Origin: SFHK01 sp045538305
GTDB lineage: Bacteria; Bacillota; Clostridia; Christensenellales; Aristaeellaceae
NCBI GenBank assembly: GCA_045538305.1
Contig: JAZSRC010000036.1
Span: 1 to 38,259, forward strand
Length of the DNA stretch: 38,259 nucleotides
Direction of reading: 5' to 3'
Part shown: positions 6,712 to 15,028 of the stretch, in pieces
How the letters are laid out: each line of letters opens with the position of its first letter
Numbering within the stretch: position 1 is the first letter of the stretch
The notes under the pieces: model-generated
What the model was told of the DNA's origin: nothing
Seen by the model: the letters and a program-made list of their open reading frames with translations, nothing else
The model's database searches: none
Made by a program: the position numbers and the translations under genes

Positions 6712-8226
6712 TTATACCTTGATGGAATGCCATGCGCCACTGTTAAACCTGCGCATTACCAGTCCCATTCGAAGGCCCATATCCAGAAGGCTGGCAGCCC
6801 ATGCGCCGATCAGCGCCCATACCGGTGCTTCATAGGAAAGCCAATAGTTCATGCTGTCGAGGCCGTTGGCAATGCTGCTTGCTGCATATACAGGCGTGAA
6901 ATAATTGGAAATAACGCGAATGGCAAGGAATGCACAGACCGGCCTGATGACGGCGACACATAAAAGCATTACGCGCGCAACGTACTTGGTATCTCCCGCG
7001 CCGCGAAGTGCACCGGAAGTAATAACCGACTGCATCTGAAGCGGCTGGAACAAAGCAACAATCAGCATAACGTTTGCGGAAAGGCGCATAACCGTGGGAT
7101 CATCCGTAAACAGCTTAACCAGCGGAAAGCGCAGAAGTACAATGCACGAAGCCAATACAAGCGCAACCACCATTGCCATGCGCTGGGAGATTTTTCCGTA
7201 GATATGCGAAAGATCCGGTCGACTCTTCCCAAGCATCTGCCCTACAAGCGACGTACCGGCTACGCCAATACCGTCTGCAAAGGTGAACGACAAGTTCAAA
7301 AACTGCATGCACACAACGTGCGAAGCATACGCCTGCGTTCCGAGATCCGCCACCAGACGCGCATATAGAAAAAAGCCAATGCGCAGCGCAATCTGCTCAA
7401 GCATGGAGTTCCCGCCAACTTTCAGAACCGCCTTACCGGATACGATATTCGGCTTCCAGTCGTCGTGGAAGCTCAGGTGCAGGAAGCAGTCGCCCTTGTG
7501 TCTTCTGAAAAGGGAAATGAACGCAAGGATGGATCCGACAACAATTCCGACCGCTGTAGCAATGGCAGCGCCGCGGACTTCGAGGCGCGGAATAATCCAT
7601 GCATTGTTTATATTTACACCGTTGATCAGAAGATAATTCAGCACCACATTTACCACATTCGACACAACGTTGACATACATTGTGATTTTGGTGTTGCCAA
7701 CACCCCTTTGCGCTGCGCACATCGCCATAGAAAGAGCGTTAAAGGGAATTACCATGGTGATGATTCGAAAGTACGTATTGGCTTCCTCAATCGTATCGGC
7801 CTTCGCGCCGGCCAGGCGCATCAGCGGTTTTGAAAATGCAAGACCCAGCGCTGTCATAACGAGGCTGAGTACCAGAATCAATTCCAAAGATGTTCTGAGC
7901 GTACGGTTAGCGTCTGCCTGATCGCCCTGGCCCTTGCGTCTGGCAACGACGGCAGTAACGCCGATATTCAACGCAAAGAACATGCACAGCATCAGCATGC
8001 GCGGCTGTCCCACAAGGCCTACCGCCGCAATGGCTTCAGTACCGATGGTTCCAACCATCATGGTATCGATAGATCCGATCAGCGAAATCAGTACCATTTC
8101 ACAAACACTGGGCAGCGCAATGCGAATCAGATTGGAATATGCTTCACGGCTCGTGGGCAGCTCGCCGCGCGCGCCGGAGGCGGGTATAAAAGACTTTACC
8201 GAAAAGAGTTTTCTAATAAGTCCCAC
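6712..8226 (-). CDS. MATE-family multidrug/solute efflux transporter
   Basis: A 504-residue integral membrane protein with about twelve predicted transmembrane helices in two repeated halves. The typical MATE N-terminal segment ALPSVCEMVLISL is followed by DTMMVGTIG. It is likely a cation-coupled exporter of drugs or metabolites. The start is a GTG (8226-8224) preceded by AAAGGAG. The nearby ATG is in another frame. It lies 71 bases after the AlaX gene, with no clear promoter or terminator between them, and just before a HAD phosphatase. The C-terminal tail is longer than usual and hydrophobic up to the last ~20 residues. Confidence 0.93.
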   Translation of the reverse strand: MGLIRKLFSVKSFIPASGARGELPTSREAYSNLIRIALPSVCEMVLISLIGSIDTMMVGTIGTEAIAAVGLVGQPRMLMLCMFFALNIGVTAVVARRKGQGDQADANRTLRTSLELILVLSLVMTALGLAFSKPLMRLAGAKADTIEEANTYFRIITMVIPFNALSMAMCAAQRGVGNTKITMYVNVVSNVVNVVLNYLLINGVNINNAWIIPRLEVRGAAIATAVGIVVGSILAFISLFRRHKGDCFLHLSFHDDWKPNIVSGKAVLKVGGNSMLEQIALRIGFFLYARLVADLGTQAYASHVVCMQFLNLSFTFADGIGVAGTSLVGQMLGKSRPDLSHIYGKISQRMAMVVALVLASCIVLLRFPLVKLFTDDPTVMRLSANVMLIVALFQPLQMQSVITSGALRGAGDTKYVARVMLLCVAVIRPVCAFLAIRVISNYFTPVYAASSIANGLDSMNYWLSYEAPVWALIGAWAASLLDMGLRMGLVMRRFNSGAWHSIKV

Positions 8227-8297
8227 AATCCATCCGCTCCTTTATGTAAAATGACTCATTATGTTTCAGTATACTCCTGAAAAACGATGTGCGCAGA

Positions 8298-9509
8298 TTA
8301 ATTTCTGTCAAAAGCTGTTTGAATTTCTGTTAATGCAAATTGGAGCACATCGGCGTTCCCTGCAGCACCCTGCGCAAAATCCGCTCTGCCGCCGCCCTTA
8401 CCGCCGTGACGCTTTGCAGCTTCCGATAAAAGCTTTCCAATATGAATATCCACATTTTCACTTCTGGCAAACAGCAAAAGTACGCCTGATTCTGCTTCGT
8501 CCGCAAACAGTGCAATGCGGTTTTCTTCCTTTATAAATGAAGATGCAGCCTCGCGCAGCCCTTCCATGCCGATATGGTCAAATACATGCACGCCTATCGA
8601 TACGCCGTTAACGCAATGCGCATTGTTCACTATGTCTTCAAGCGTTCTGAGAGCGTTTTCCTTCTTTAGCAGGCGAAGCTGGTACTCCGTATCTTTTTGG
8701 TGGATATTCAGCGCATTCACCGCATCCTGAAGGTGCTGCCATCCCGTAGAAAGCACTTGGGATGCGGCCTCTATTTCGCGGAAGCGATTGCGATAATCCA
8801 AAAACGCACGCATTCCGCAAAGGAATGTCAGGCGCATTTTCCCACGGCTGGGCCTTGCGTCTACAATCTTTACAAGCCCAACCTGTCCCGCTGACGACGG
8901 ATGCGTGCCACCGCACGCGCAGAACTCATCATCGCCAATCTGCACAATGCGTACATGCTCATTCACCGTCGGAGGTTTGCGCAGGGGCAGTTTCATGAGT
9001 TCGTCCGGATCCGGAAAATAACAGCGAATCGGAACGTCCGCCTGAATATGCCTGTTTACATCATCCTCAAGCAGCATAAGCTCCTCATCCGTGAGGCGCA
9101 TGCGGCCATCCGGCAATTCTACATCGATGGACGAATCGTCCTTTCCAAGGTGCAGCCCAATGGTATGCCCGCCGAACAGCCGATGTACCGCTCCGGCCAG
9201 CATGTGTTCGCCCGCATGCTGCTGCATATGATCAAAACGACGCGGCCAATCGATTTCGCCATGAACGCATTCGCCTTCGTTCAGCGCTCCGTCTACCTCG
9301 TGCCACACTTCGCCGTCTTTAACCACATATACGTCCAGCACGCTTCGTTCGCCCAAAATACCCAAATCATGCGGCTGACCGCCGCTGGTCGGATAGAAAG
9401 CGCTTTGATTCAGGCGCACAAAAAACCTTCCGTCCTGAACTTGCATCTCAAGCACATAAGCTTCGAAATCCTTCTGGTATGAATCGTTATAGTACAATCT
9501 GTGGGTCAT
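8298..9509 (-). CDS. Alanyl-tRNA editing protein, AlaX-L type (with DHHA1 domain)
   Basis: A 403-residue free-standing editing protein that hydrolyses mischarged Ser-tRNA(Ala) or Gly-tRNA(Ala). The N-terminal part matches the beta-barrel and SAD (second additional domain) of AlaRS. The zinc/catalytic motifs are HxxxH (H98, H102) and CxxxH (C199, H203 in CGGTH). The C-terminal region, from about 260, with a Gly-rich segment near 370-385, is a DHHA1 domain as in the long AlaX form. No aminoacylation domain is present. It is the first gene of a probable operon with MATE and HAD genes. Confidence 0.92.
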   Translation of the reverse strand: MTHRLYYNDSYQKDFEAYVLEMQVQDGRFFVRLNQSAFYPTSGGQPHDLGILGERSVLDVYVVKDGEVWHEVDGALNEGECVHGEIDWPRRFDHMQQHAGEHMLAGAVHRLFGGHTIGLHLGKDDSSIDVELPDGRMRLTDEELMLLEDDVNRHIQADVPIRCYFPDPDELMKLPLRKPPTVNEHVRIVQIGDDEFCACGGTHPSSAGQVGLVKIVDARPSRGKMRLTFLCGMRAFLDYRNRFREIEAASQVLSTGWQHLQDAVNALNIHQKDTEYQLRLLKKENALRTLEDIVNNAHCVNGVSIGVHVFDHIGMEGLREAASSFIKEENRIALFADEAESGVLLLFARSENVDIHIGKLLSEAAKRHGGKGGGRADFAQGAAGNADVLQFALTEIQTAFDRN

Positions 9510-9620
9510 TTGGATTAACCGCCTTTTATACTGTTTCTTTCATCATACCCCGCTTCAGGCTGTTTGGCAAGCTTTCCTCCAAAATTCTTTTATTCGGCGT
9601 CAATTGTTAATTGTATATTA

Positions 9621-9653
9621 TTTGTCTTTCTTTGACCTTGACTTTCTTTGACC
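9621..9653 (+). promoter_or_regulatory. Tandem CtsR-type operators upstream of hsp20
   Basis: Two back-to-back heptad repeats fit the CtsR consensus (RGTCAAA-NAN-RGTCAAA, read on the minus strand). The first is 9621-9637 (TTTGTCT-TTC-TTTGACC) and the second is 9637-9653 (CTTGACT-TTC-TTTGACC). Each departs from consensus by one base. The second covers the -35 hexamer of the hsp20 promoter. Control by the CtsR heat-shock repressor is inferred. ctsR itself is not in the window. Confidence 0.82.
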
Positions 9654-9666
9654 TTTGATGTATAAT
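9638..9666 (+). promoter_or_regulatory. Sigma-A promoter of hsp20
   Basis: TTGACT (9638-9643), a 17-base spacer and TATAAT (9661-9666). The -35 is embedded in the second CtsR-like repeat, which is the expected geometry for repression. Confidence 0.9.
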
Positions 9667-9736
9667 CCGAATTGTTCAAGGGAACAGTGAATATACGAAG
9701 GACAACGAATCGTATGAAAATAAAGGAGGAACTCAT

Positions 9737-10162
9737 ATGGCAAACATGATCACTTATCGCAACCGCTCCCCGTTTTTCCCCGAAAGCCGCATGTTTGAGG
9801 ATTTTATGAGACCGTTTTTCACCGGCACGCACGCATCCTTCCCGGTAGACGTACGGGATCTTGGAAACAGCTATCTTCTGGAAGCAGAGCTGCCCGGCGT
9901 TTCCAAAGATGGCATTCATCTGAACCTCGACGACGGCGTACTGACCATCCGTGCGGAATGGCAGCAGGAGACCAATGACGAGAACGGAAAGAACGGCTAC
10001 CTGATCAGCGAAAGGAAATATGGTTCGGTGGAAAGAAGCTTCTCAGTTGAAAACATCCGTGAGGAAGAAATTACCGCAGAGTATACGGACGGCGTCCTCA
10101 GGCTTACGCTTCCCAAAAACGTACCTGCCGTAAAGCAGGCACGAAAGATTGAAATTCAGTAA
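9737..10162 (+). CDS. Small heat-shock protein, Hsp20/alpha-crystallin family
   Basis: A 141-residue ATP-independent holdase chaperone. A short N-terminal arm (about 1-35) contains MFEDFMRPFF. The alpha-crystallin domain (about 36-125) includes ELPGVSKDGI and the family signature GVLRLTLPK near 119-127. The C-terminal tail KIEI provides the I-x-I anchor used in oligomer assembly. A strong AAAGGAGG site precedes the ATG. It is monocistronic, and the tandem CtsR-like boxes at its promoter indicate heat-stress control. The T-box promoter of the next operon begins 7 bases after its stop, with no separate terminator seen. Confidence 0.95.
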   Translation: MANMITYRNRSPFFPESRMFEDFMRPFFTGTHASFPVDVRDLGNSYLLEAELPGVSKDGIHLNLDDGVLTIRAEWQQETNDENGKNGYLISERKYGSVERSFSVENIREEEITAEYTDGVLRLTLPKNVPAVKQARKIEIQ

Positions 10163-10168
10163 ACACGC

Positions 10169-10197
10169 TTGACAAAACGACGCCCGCCCGATATAAT
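10169..10197 (+). promoter_or_regulatory. Sigma-A promoter of the T-box/hisS-aspS operon
   Basis: Consensus TTGACA (10169-10174), a 17-base spacer and TATAAT (10192-10197), immediately after hsp20. Confidence 0.93.
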
Positions 10198-10203
10198 CCA
10201 TGC

Positions 10204-10460
10204 ATAAAAGCATGCATATCGGCAGTGAACGGGAAAAGTAACAGTTACTTCCGCGAAAGAGACGGGCGCATTTGGTGAAAGCGCCTGCGGACAGGAAGCT
10301 GCGAACGACAACCCGCGAGCCACGCGCGGGAAACCGCGGCGCATACTCAGGCGATATTTGAGCAATAGAGATGGATGGGCTTATTTGCGCCCATTCAAGC
10401 AGGGTGGCAACGCGAAACAGCCTTTCGCCCCTACAGTGGGGCGGAAGGCTGTTTGTATCT
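10204..10460 (+). ncRNA. T-box leader with Asp (GAC) specifier upstream of hisS-aspS
   Basis: The leader has the conserved T-box AGGGTGGCAACGCG at 10401-10414, followed by a strong terminator stem (10415-10431 with 10438-10454, one wobble pair) that reads on into GTATCTT. In Stem I, AGTA on the 5' side and GAA (10303-10305) on the 3' side make the loop-E motif. The codon one base after GAA is GAC (10307-10309), giving Asp, and no CAC or CAT lies in that loop. The UGGN element is UGGC (10405-10408), which would pair with a G discriminator base as in tRNA-Asp, not with the C73 of tRNA-His. Uncharged tRNA-Asp would therefore open the whole operon. Confidence 0.93.
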
Positions 10461-10487
10461 TAAAACATATTAAGGAGGATGAAAATC

Positions 10488-11753
10488 ATGCTGACGCAGG
10501 CGCCCAAGGGCACGCAGGACATGCTTCCGAAGGACAGTCATCGCTGGCATAAAATTGAAGAAACCATGCGCCGCGTATGCGCGCTGGCCGGATACCGTGA
10601 AATCCGCACGCCCGTTTTTGAGCATACCGAGCTCTTCCAGCGCGGAGTCGGCGATACCACGGACGTAGTACAAAAGGAAATGTATACCTTCACCGATAAG
10701 GGCAACCGTTCCATTACGCTTAAACCGGAAGGCACAGCCGGCGCGGTTCGCGCAATGATTGAAGGGCATCTGTATGCCGAACCCCTTCCGCAGAAGATGT
10801 ACTATGTATCCTGCCCGGTATTCCGCTATGAAAAGCCGCAAAGCGGACGCCTGCGCGAGCATCATCAGCTGGGCGTTGAAGTATTTGGCGCAAAGGATGC
10901 AAGTGTAGACGCGGAGATTATCCGCCTTGCGATGGATATATTGGAAGGAAACGGCGTAACAGGCCTGTCTCTTCGCATCAATTCCATCGGCTGTCCCGAA
11001 TGCCGCGCAAAATACAACGACGCACTCAAAGAATTCCTCGCGCCAAAGCTGCCCGATATGTGTGAAACCTGTCGCGGACGCTATACGCGCAACCCCATGC
11101 GCATACTTGACTGCAAGGAGCAAAAGTGCAAGGCGCTGGTTCAAGGCGCTCCCGCAATGCTCGATATGCTGTGCGATGAATGCGCCGAACACTTTCAGCA
11201 GCTGAAGCAGTACCTTTCCGCCTTTGACCTTCCTTTTGAAGTAGATAAGGGCATCGTGCGCGGTTTGGATTATTACACCAAAACGGTATTTGAAATCATT
11301 ACGAAAACGCCGGACGGCGGTGAATTGACCGTATGCGGCGGCGGACGTTATGACGGATTGGTAGAGCAGCTGGGCGGCCCCCAGATGGCGGGAATCGGCT
11401 TTGGCATGGGCGTTGAGCGTATCATTATGGTACAGGATATGATGAACATTGCCGAAAAAGCTCCTTCGCTTGTGGACGCGTTCGTAATCACCATGGGCAT
11501 GGAGGCTCGCCTCGCGGGCGAAAAGCTGGTTCGGGCGCTTCGCCTGGCAGGCGTGAAGGCCGATCTGGATCACTGCGCGCGCAGCATGAAAGCACAGTTT
11601 AAATACGCCGACAAGCTCGGCGCAGAAAAAGTGATCATACTTGCGGGCGATGAACTCGCGCGCGGTATTGTAAAAATCCGCAATATGAAAACGCATCAGG
11701 AAATCGAAGCGCCGCTGGCTGAGGCAGCGGAAACCATAAGGCAAGGAGAGTAA
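10488..11753 (+). CDS. hisS: Histidyl-tRNA synthetase
   Basis: A class II synthetase of 421 residues that charges tRNA-His. Motif 1 surrounds RTPVFEHTELF, motif 2 is PVFRYEKPQSGRLREHHQ, the histidine-A signature is RGLDYYTKTVFE, and motif 3 is GIGFGMGVERI. A C-terminal anticodon-binding domain starts near residue 325. I chose ATG 10488 (MLTQAPKG) because AAGGAGG at 10472-10478 is 9 bases upstream of it. The in-frame ATG at 10479 touches the site and is too close. It is the first gene of the T-box-controlled operon with aspS. Confidence 0.97.
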   Translation: MLTQAPKGTQDMLPKDSHRWHKIEETMRRVCALAGYREIRTPVFEHTELFQRGVGDTTDVVQKEMYTFTDKGNRSITLKPEGTAGAVRAMIEGHLYAEPLPQKMYYVSCPVFRYEKPQSGRLREHHQLGVEVFGAKDASVDAEIIRLAMDILEGNGVTGLSLRINSIGCPECRAKYNDALKEFLAPKLPDMCETCRGRYTRNPMRILDCKEQKCKALVQGAPAMLDMLCDECAEHFQQLKQYLSAFDLPFEVDKGIVRGLDYYTKTVFEIITKTPDGGELTVCGGGRYDGLVEQLGGPQMAGIGFGMGVERIIMVQDMMNIAEKAPSLVDAFVITMGMEARLAGEKLVRALRLAGVKADLDHCARSMKAQFKYADKLGAEKVIILAGDELARGIVKIRNMKTHQEIEAPLAEAAETIRQGE

Positions 11754-11759
11754 GATATC

Positions 11760-13538
11760 ATGAATTACAAGAGAAATGCATACTGTGGCACGCTCACCGC
11801 AAACAACGCCGGCGAAAGCGTACACCTTTCCGGTTGGGTACAGAGAACCCGCGATGTCGGCGGCGTCGTATTCGTATGGCTGCGCGACCGTGAGGGCATC
11901 GTTCAGCTGGTATTCGAAGAGGCCGTATGCGGCAAGGAGATCTTTGAGCTGGGCCGCTCCCTGAGAGGCGAATATGTGCTGACGTGTGAAGGCGAAGTAC
12001 GCATGCGCGCCGAAAACGCCGTCAACAAAGACCTGAAGACCGGTGAAATCGAAGTATTCGTAAAGGATGCCGTGATCCTCAACAAGAGCGAAACCCCGCC
12101 CATCTACATTGACGACAAAGCTGAGGAAAACGAACTGATCCGCCTGAAGTACCGCTATCTGGATCTGAGAAGGCCGAAGCTGCAGAACAATCTGCGCGTA
12201 CGTTCCCAGATCATTTCCACCATCCGCTCCTACATGGTAGAGCAGGACTTCACTGAAGTGGAAACCCCCATACTCACCAAATCCACCCCCGAAGGCGCAC
12301 GCGACTTTTTAGTACCGTCCCGCCTTCACAAGGGAAATTTCTACGCGCTGCCCCAGTCCCCGCAGATTTATAAGCAGCTTCTGATGCTGGCAGGTTTTGA
12401 CCGCTATTACCAGTTGGCTCGCTGCTTCCGCGATGAAGACAGCCGCGCCGACCGCCAGCCTGAGTTCACGCAGCTCGACCTTGAAATGAGCTTTGTAGAA
12501 CCCGTAGACGTGCAGACCGTAGTAGAGGGCGCATTCGCACGCGTATTTGAAGCCGTTAAGGGCGTAAAGATGCAGCTGCCCCTTCCCCGCATGACCTGGC
12601 ATGACGCCATGGAAAACTACGGCAGCGATAAGCCCGACACGCGCTTCGAAATGAAAATCAAGAACTTCTCCGAAAAGGCAAAGAACTGCGGTTTCCCGCT
12701 GTTTGAAAGCTGCGTTGCGGATGGCGGCGAAGTTCGCGGTATCTGCGCAAAGGGTCTGGGCACCCTCACCCGCAAGGAAATCGATTCCTATGGCGAATTT
12801 GTGAAGAGCTATCGCGCAAAGGGTCTCCCCTATCTGGTTCTGAATGCGGACGGCACCGCCAAGTCCTCCTTCAACAAATTCCTGACTCCGGCGTTTGTGG
12901 AAGCTGCAAAGGAAGTTTTCGAAGCGGAAAACGGCGATATCATTTTCTTTGCCTCCGACAAAAAGAGCGTTGTGCTTCAGAGTCTGGGCGCGCTCAGATG
13001 CGAAATTGCCAAGCGCACCGGCATGATCGATCCTAACAAGTACAACCTGTTCTGGGTTACCGAGTTCCCGCTTCTCGAGTACGACGAGGAAGACAACCGC
13101 TTTGTCGCCATGCACCATCCCTTCACCAGCTGGATGGATGAGGATCAGGATAAGATCACGTCCGATCCCGGCGCTGTGCGTGCAAAGGCATACGACCTTG
13201 TGCTCAACGGAATTGAAATGGGCTCCGGTTCTATCCGCATCCATAATGCAGACGTTCAGGCGCAAATGTTCGACCTGATCGGTATTTCCAAGGAAGATGC
13301 CGAGCTGCGCTTCGGCTTCCTGCTGGACGCTTTCAAATACGGAACGCCCCCGCACGGCGGCTTTGCCTTCGGTATTGACCGCCTGGCAATGATTCTGACG
13401 GCAAGCGACTCCCTGCGCGACGTTATCGCCTTCCCAAAAGCTTCCAACGCCGCATGTCTGATGATGGCAACGCCCTCCGACGTTAAGCAGGATCAGCTGG
13501 ATGCGCTGGATATTGCCATTGTAAAAAGCGAAGAATAA
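11760..13538 (+). CDS. aspS: Aspartyl-tRNA synthetase (bacterial type)
   Basis: A 592-residue class II synthetase. It has an N-terminal OB-fold anticodon-binding domain (about 1-110, including VHLSGWVQRTRD), a catalytic core with the QSPQIYKQLLM segment and motif 2 FRDEDSRADRQPEFTQLD, the bacterial GAD insertion (about 285-420), and motif 3 FGIDRLAMIL. The neighbouring T-box has an Asp specifier, matching this enzyme. Whether the enzyme is discriminating or also charges tRNA-Asn cannot be read here. It lies 6 bases after hisS and ends at a strong terminator. Confidence 0.97.
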   Translation: MNYKRNAYCGTLTANNAGESVHLSGWVQRTRDVGGVVFVWLRDREGIVQLVFEEAVCGKEIFELGRSLRGEYVLTCEGEVRMRAENAVNKDLKTGEIEVFVKDAVILNKSETPPIYIDDKAEENELIRLKYRYLDLRRPKLQNNLRVRSQIISTIRSYMVEQDFTEVETPILTKSTPEGARDFLVPSRLHKGNFYALPQSPQIYKQLLMLAGFDRYYQLARCFRDEDSRADRQPEFTQLDLEMSFVEPVDVQTVVEGAFARVFEAVKGVKMQLPLPRMTWHDAMENYGSDKPDTRFEMKIKNFSEKAKNCGFPLFESCVADGGEVRGICAKGLGTLTRKEIDSYGEFVKSYRAKGLPYLVLNADGTAKSSFNKFLTPAFVEAAKEVFEAENGDIIFFASDKKSVVLQSLGALRCEIAKRTGMIDPNKYNLFWVTEFPLLEYDEEDNRFVAMHHPFTSWMDEDQDKITSDPGAVRAKAYDLVLNGIEMGSGSIRIHNADVQAQMFDLIGISKEDAELRFGFLLDAFKYGTPPHGGFAFGIDRLAMILTASDSLRDVIAFPKASNAACLMMATPSDVKQDQLDALDIAIVKSEE

Positions 13539-13551
13539 CAAATAAGCGTAA

Positions 13552-13595
13552 AGCCCCGCCCCTCAAAAACCAAGCGGGCGGGGCTGTTCGTTTTC
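13552..13595 (+). terminator. Rho-independent terminator of hisS-aspS
   Basis: A 10-base-pair GC-rich stem (13552-13561 with 13576-13585) followed by a T-rich tail (TGTTCGTTTT). Confidence 0.85.
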
Positions 13596-13645
13596 AGGCC
13601 GGATATATAAGCCTTAATAATAGCTATAAACGGGAGAGATAACGC

Positions 13646-14518
13646 ATGCGCGAATGGATCAAGAACATTACCCTGATCGTATTGGGCGTATTACTGATGA
13701 CCGTATCCTATAATATGTTTCTCGTGCCGGCGAAGATCGCGCCGGGCGGCGTATCGGGTATTGCGACAATTATCCACTACCTCTTCGGGCTTCCGATCGG
13801 CGTCGTTTCTCTGGCGCTGAACGCGCCTTTGTTCCTGATGGGCTGGCGTCAGGAAGGCCGGGGCTTCATCATCCGCACGCTTATTTCCACCGTGCTTCTT
13901 TCCCTGTTCATCGATCTGATTCCTTTTCCTGTTATCACGGAAAATTCCATGCTGTCCGCAATTTTCGGCGGCATCATTCTCGGCGCAGGCCTCGGCTTAG
14001 TGCTGATGGCGGAAGCAACGACCGGCGGTACGGATCTCGCCGCAAAGATGATTCACCGCAAGATTCCGAGGATTACCATTGCATGGATTTTGTTTATCCT
14101 CGATATGATCGTTATCATAATGGCCGCCATCGCTTTCTCGCCGGAGGAAGGACTTTATGCGCTTGTCACAATCTATGTAAGCACAAAGGTCATGGATTTC
14201 CTTCTGGAGGGTTCAAAAAGCGCGCGTGCTTTCAATGTCATAACGAAAAAAAGCGACATAATCGCAAAACGCATCATGACAGAAATGGAACGCGGCGTAA
14301 CCTGCTTTACCGGAACCGGCATGTATTCCGGAAAAGCAGTGCAAATGCTGTACTGCGTAGTAAGTTCGCGCGAAATACCGCGCCTTAAGCACATTATACA
14401 AGCGGAGGATCCAAAAGCCTTTATCGTAATCAGCGAGGCACACGAGGTCGGCGGCGAGGGCTTTACCTACAATAAAATGGATATTCCGCTGTTTCAGTCG
14501 TTCAGGAAAATGAAATAG
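13646..14518 (+). CDS. YitT-family membrane protein (DUF161 + DUF2179)
   Basis: A 290-residue protein with five or six transmembrane helices in the first ~190 residues, including the family's PAKIAPGGVSGIATI segment near 28-42 and the ATTGGTDLAAK segment near 124-134. A C-terminal cytoplasmic DUF2179 domain (about 210-285) holds GVTCFTGTGMYSGK. It is a YitT/YebE-type protein of unknown transport function. GGGAGAG precedes the ATG. It stands alone between the hisS-aspS terminator and a decayed region, and no clear -35/-10 pair is visible. Confidence 0.93.
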   Translation: MREWIKNITLIVLGVLLMTVSYNMFLVPAKIAPGGVSGIATIIHYLFGLPIGVVSLALNAPLFLMGWRQEGRGFIIRTLISTVLLSLFIDLIPFPVITENSMLSAIFGGIILGAGLGLVLMAEATTGGTDLAAKMIHRKIPRITIAWILFILDMIVIIMAAIAFSPEEGLYALVTIYVSTKVMDFLLEGSKSARAFNVITKKSDIIAKRIMTEMERGVTCFTGTGMYSGKAVQMLYCVVSSREIPRLKHIIQAEDPKAFIVISEAHEVGGEGFTYNKMDIPLFQSFRKMK

Positions 14519-14599
14519 CATATAAAAGACGCCTGTCGTGCGGTTTCCAAAAAGACAGTATGAAAACATTACTGGCATAGAGTATCTGCAGTCCAGGAG

Positions 14600-14850
14600 T
14601 GCGACAAAAATTGGCGACACTCGATTTTCACAACCAGATACTATACCAACGACAGAAGCTCCTGCGAGGTTGACTTTGTCGTGGATACGGGTGCATTGAT
14701 CATTCCCATTGAAGTAAAGGCAGAAGTCCGCCGCAGAGTTAAAAGCCTTAAGACTTATCATGAAAATTCTCTCCCGAAGTTTCCGTTCGTACATCCACGG
14801 CGGACTTCAAGAAAGAAGACGCCGTATATGTTCATTTACCGTACAAGCCC
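14600..14850 (+). pseudogene. Remnant of a DUF4143-type AAA ATPase (C-terminal end only)
   Basis: Frame reading from 14639 gives a typical C-terminal nuclease-like segment of DUF4143/AAA_14 ATPases: CEVDFVVDTG, then IIPIEVKAE, then KSLKTYHENS. Near 14778 the frame shifts by one base and the expected ending continues in another frame as VRTSTADFKKEDAVYVHLPY. No start, Walker motifs or ribosome binding site remain, so this is the tail of a gene lost by deletion and frameshift. The rest of the 14519-15028 interval holds only two small hairpins. Confidence 0.75.
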
Positions 14851-14942
14851 GGCGGATGCCGAGTTAAGGATGTGACGCTCAGCTGCAACCATATTGGCAT
14901 ATTCCCTGTCAACCTACTCTCTGACGTTATGAATGGAAAAGC

Positions 14943-14962
14943 GGCATGACCTAAGCCATGCC
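14943..14962 (-). terminator. Small hairpin, possible terminator of the GNAT gene
   Basis: GGCATG and CATGCC form a 6-base-pair stem with an 8-base loop. On the minus strand it is followed by GCTTTT. It is short, with a weak T-run. Confidence 0.4.
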
Positions 14963-14997
14963 ACTTCCCAAAAACATTACTATACTGCTTAATGGAT

Positions 14998-15019
14998 CGC
15001 TCCTGTCGGAGCGTCTTTT
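14998..15019 (+). terminator. Hairpin terminator reading rightward
   Basis: CGCTCC (14998-15003) pairs with GGAGCG (15008-15013), followed by TCTTTTT. It would stop plus-strand transcripts from the YitT/pseudogene side before they reach the minus-strand GNAT gene. Confidence 0.7.
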
Positions 15020-15028
15020 TATCCGTTG

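Noticed and set aside
10204..10460. His-specific T-box
   Set aside because: There is no CAC or CAT at the specifier position, and UGGC does not fit the C73 of tRNA-His.
10470..11825. Long open frame (451 codons) on the minus strand across hisS
   Set aside because: It is a shadow of hisS. The product has no recognisable domain, no ribosome binding site is present, and hisS motifs are complete on the other strand.
12309..13541. 410-codon minus-strand frame across aspS
   Set aside because: Antisense shadow of aspS from its codon use. Low-complexity product without motifs.
14519..15028. tRNA gene, CRISPR array or small ORF in the gap
   Set aside because: No cloverleaf, spaced repeats or start with a ribosome binding site is seen. 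Only the ATPase remnant and two small hairpins are present.
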